DNA of 64,000 nt, taken from the NCBI GenBank assembly GCA_963573385.1, contig CAUYLG010051935.1, positions 1 to 64,000 of the forward strand, written 5' to 3'. The notes beneath the pieces are model-generated. The model did not search any database. It was not told where the DNA came from and was given only the letters and a program-made list of their open reading frames with translations. Shown here piece by piece: positions 61,405 through 64,000 of this stretch. Each line of letters starts with the position of its first letter. Positions within the stretch are counted from its first letter, which is position 1. The translations under genes and the position numbers were made by a program. The DNA is from Cacajao melanocephalus (lineage: Eukaryota > Chordata > Mammalia > Primates > Pitheciidae).

Positions 61405-62200
61405 AAGATTCAATCATTTGTTCATTGGGTGATTATTGATCACTGTATTCCAGTATTATGCTAGTTACTAGACAATAGTAATGCAGACATTGCTGGATCT
61501 TCTAGTGCTTATAGAGTACAGATACTAAACAAAAAGCACATAACTAGAAGTATAAATTAGAGAAGGCACAAAGAAGGAAAATTACAGGAATATTATGATG
61601 AGGTAAAACAAAGGTAACTGCTTTAGACTGGTGTGTCAAGAAAGGCCTCTGCAGAGAAGGGATTATTTAAGCTGAAACCCAAAACGCAGGTAAATCTTAG
61701 CCAGATGAGGAACAAGGGAAGAACATCCCAGGCCAAGGGAATATCATATGTTAAAGCCTCAGGTTGCAAAAGAGCTTGGTGCTTGTAGGAATTGAAGAGA
61801 AGCCAGTGTTGCAGGAGTGTAATGACACAGAGCAATGTGCAGCTGGTGGGGTCAGATACTGCATGGCCTTTTTGCTATGTTATGGATTTCTATTTTTCCT
61901 AGTACAGTTGGAAATAGGCTTAAGCAGGAGAGCAGGCAGATTTTAAATATGTTTTAAGAAGATTTCCAGCTGTGAGTTGAACAGGTAAGGTAGAAATTCC
62001 CTGAACGGTCTGTAGGCTGATTATGAGGTCCAGGCAGTGGCTCCACGAATTATTGGTGACAGTGGAGGTGGTGAAAAGTGGACAGAATCAGGTTTGACTT
62101 TGGAGGTCTGAGCAACAGAATTTGCTGATGGATTTGCTATGTGGGTGAGAAGATACAGATCAATGATAACTTTTTTCAGGGCATGAGTGAAGGAGGCAGT
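61405..62200 (-). mobile_element. L2, long 3' portion, antisense
   Basis: 'gtgattattgatcactgtat', 'gaagggattatttaagctga', 'gaacatcccaggccaaggga', 'aagatttccagctgtgagtt', 'gtgacagtggaggtggtgaa' and 'cagaatttgctgatggattt' follow reversed L2 in order over about 800 bases. It is the longest L2 piece here. Confidence 0.82.
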
Positions 62201-62929
62201 TTGGAGACAAAGACATAATTAAAACGTATGTAACCAGGAGGCACAGAATTTCTTGACCCATGTAACTGTTATCTGTCATCTGAAGTTTGATTTTAGTTAT
62301 TTTCAGATCGTTGGTGTTATTACTGAGGACGAGGCTCCTGGATATTGGCATTCTAGACATATGAATGTCAAATTTTAGAGCTTAAGCTTTTTGATACCGG
62401 GGACCAATTCCCATACTTCTGAATCCTCTTAAAGTGTTGTTCTCAGCACAGAGTAGGTGGTCACTAATCTAATTTTACCTTAACTAAGTATTGTTTAATT
62501 AACAATAATTGTTTGATAATTTCCTTGTTGGTAAGGATTATGTTTTACATTTGTTTTTCACTCTTTTTAGTGGTGGGCACATGGTAGTTCTTTGGAAAAC
62601 CTTAATTAGAAGTTGCACTTTTATTGTTTGTCCTGATTAACATTAAGGACAGGACAGGAGAAAGCATATTTAAGAATCTCATTGTGCATAGTGAATGTGA
62701 ATATATTTAGTTAAATTAACATCTTTCTGTTCTCTTATACTTTTTCCTGCTCAGGGAGTTTAGGAGCCAGAATTAGACATGGCATACACAGTTTGACTGC
62801 TCCCCATTCTTTTTTTGGGGTTCTTCCTGACTGCAGAGAAAGTTTATTCTCACCTTCTTTCTCTGCCATGCTGTAAACTGAATGGAGCAGTGTTAAATAA
62901 TTATTCTGACACTTGTTAAGATGGTAAGC
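62201..62929. other. mostly unassigned; L2-like 3' scraps
   Basis: 62375-62475 and 62520-62600 each carry a weak sense L2 terminus ('cagcacagagtaggtggtca', 'gtggtgggcacatggtag'). Otherwise nothing. Confidence 0.4.
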
Positions 62930-63585
62930 AAGACTATACTATTCAAGAACTATGGTGGTAAGTATCCAGACTATTGTAACAGGGAAGGAAGATCCAGCTC
63001 AATTTTAAATACAACAGTAAATGAAATTTGATAGCTAAGGAGCAGGTTAGAAAAAAGGAGTCTGGGGGCTGTGGATGGAATATTCCTAAGAGCAGATATC
63101 AAGAGGAGGGGGAATTCTTGCTAAACTAACATGGTTCTTGCTGAAGGCAGACCACAATGATGAGGTATCCACCTAGAAGATGGTAGGAGATGAGGAACTT
63201 AATCAGATATCAAGGATGATCAGATATCAAGGGTGGGAAATTCTTTCTAACCTAATTTAGCACAATTCATGATAAAGCTGGGATATGCAGGCTCAGCAGG
63301 ATCAGGGGCCAAGGTCAAGGTTTACTAGAAAGAGAGCTCAGAGGCACCTGACTCAAATTTGGTCAAGGAGAGATTCTGTCAGCAGGCTCTGCCTCTGGGC
63401 CTACAGTGGTATTCTAGCTGTTCACAGCTGCTAGACTGGCTGAGACTTCATGCATGCAGTTCTAAGCTATTCTCCAAATGACTTTACCCATAATAAAGCT
63501 GAAATATTTACCTCTGACTGTTTGACAGCTACACCTGTTTTTCAAATGTCTCAGAGCTCAGGTGGAGAATATGGGTGCTGCTGAT
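62930..63585 (+). mobile_element. ancient LTR-like element, sense
   Basis: 'tgatgaggtatccacctaga', 'cataataaagctgaaatatt' (a polyadenylation-signal context) and the closing 'tttgacagctacacctgttt' resemble the U3/R/U5 of an old ERV LTR. Family not assigned. Two copies of 'atcagatatcaagg' (63202 and 63219) lie inside. Confidence 0.5.
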
Positions 63586-63594
63586 ATTCATTGA

Positions 63595-64000
63595 GTCAGG
63601 GTTCTCTAGAGGGACAGAACTGAAGGACTAGATATAAATACAAAGGGAAGTTCATTAAATATTAGCTCACATGATCACAGGGTCTCACAATAGGCTGTCT
63701 GCAAGCTGAGAAGCAAGGAGAGCCAGTCTGAATCTCAAAACTGAAGAACCTGGAGTCCAAGGTTCGAGGGCAGGAAGCATCCAGTACAGGTGAAAGATGT
63801 AGGCTGGGAGGCTAGGCCAGTCTCCCTTTAAACATTTTTCTGCCTGCTTATATTCTGGTCTCGCTGGCAGCTGATTAGATGGTGCCCACCCAGATTAAGG
63901 GTGGGTCTGCCTTTCCCAGCCCACTGACTCAAATGTTAATCTCCTTTGGCAATATTCTCATGGACACACCCAAGATCAATACTTTGTATCCTTCAGTCCA
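63595..64000 (-). mobile_element. ERVL/MaLR-type LTR, antisense, cut by window edge
   Basis: Starts 'gagtcagggttctctagagg' and contains 'ttagctcacatgatcacagg', 'caataggctgtctgcaagct', 'agctgattagatggtgccca' and 'ttaatctcctttggcaatat', i.e. the reverse of the LTR class at 5175-5703. Its beginning (U3 start) lies beyond base 64000. Confidence 0.8.

Overview
The window is ordinary primate (most likely human) intergenic or deep-intronic DNA. Several Alu elements of AluJ/AluS type are present, together with primate-age LINE-1 (L1PA/PB/MA-like) copies on top of older mammalian repeats (L2, MIR, L1M, MaLR and ERVL elements, MER2). I find no intact protein-coding gene, no exon chain, and no tRNA, rRNA or CRISPR. 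Every longer open frame I examined lies inside a repeat, a retrocopy, or unrecognised sequence without supporting evidence. Repeat names come from recognising family sequence by eye. Class and orientation are firmer than subfamily, and boundaries are approximate unless a target-site duplication or LTR end is mentioned.

Layout. 0-5 kb: an L1 3' end, then an L2 split by a 1.9-kb block that carries an MLT1-type LTR and a dead intronless retrocopy of CZIB (C1orf123). 5-11 kb: a MaLR LTR plus internal sequence, a 3.3-kb antisense L1ME-like relic, a small palindromic MITE-like element, then an ERVL-type LTR plus internal stretch. 11-16 kb: an AluS with clear target-site duplication, three antisense MIRs, and an antisense ERVL pol relic in which the reverse-transcriptase core is still readable. 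16-20 kb: a 2-kb antisense L1, MIR/L2 scraps and an L1M 3' end. 20-25 kb: low-GC unique sequence, two Alus and two MIRs. 25-28.6 kb: a MaLR LTR plus internal sequence, then an L1 broken by a rearranged Alu cluster that contains a long inverted duplication.

28-41 kb: L2, a trimeric Alu inside an L1, microsatellites, a diverged local duplication, a twin-primed (5'-inverted) L1, three ancient LTRs and several L2/MIR pieces. 41.7-47.3 kb: a nearly full-length antisense L1 (5' UTR, ORF1 and ORF2 relics) with a mutated RT active site. 47-64 kb: L2 with an embedded ERV LTR, a sense L1 3' end, unrecognised sequence with two short internal repeat pairs, a CA/GA microsatellite next to MER2, a second L1ME relic, MIR and L2 pieces, and two LTRs at the right edge.

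Nothing here works together as a pathway. The interest is in the retrotransposition record: nested insertions, twin priming, Alu rearrangement and local inverted or direct duplications. I saw no convincing new functional system.
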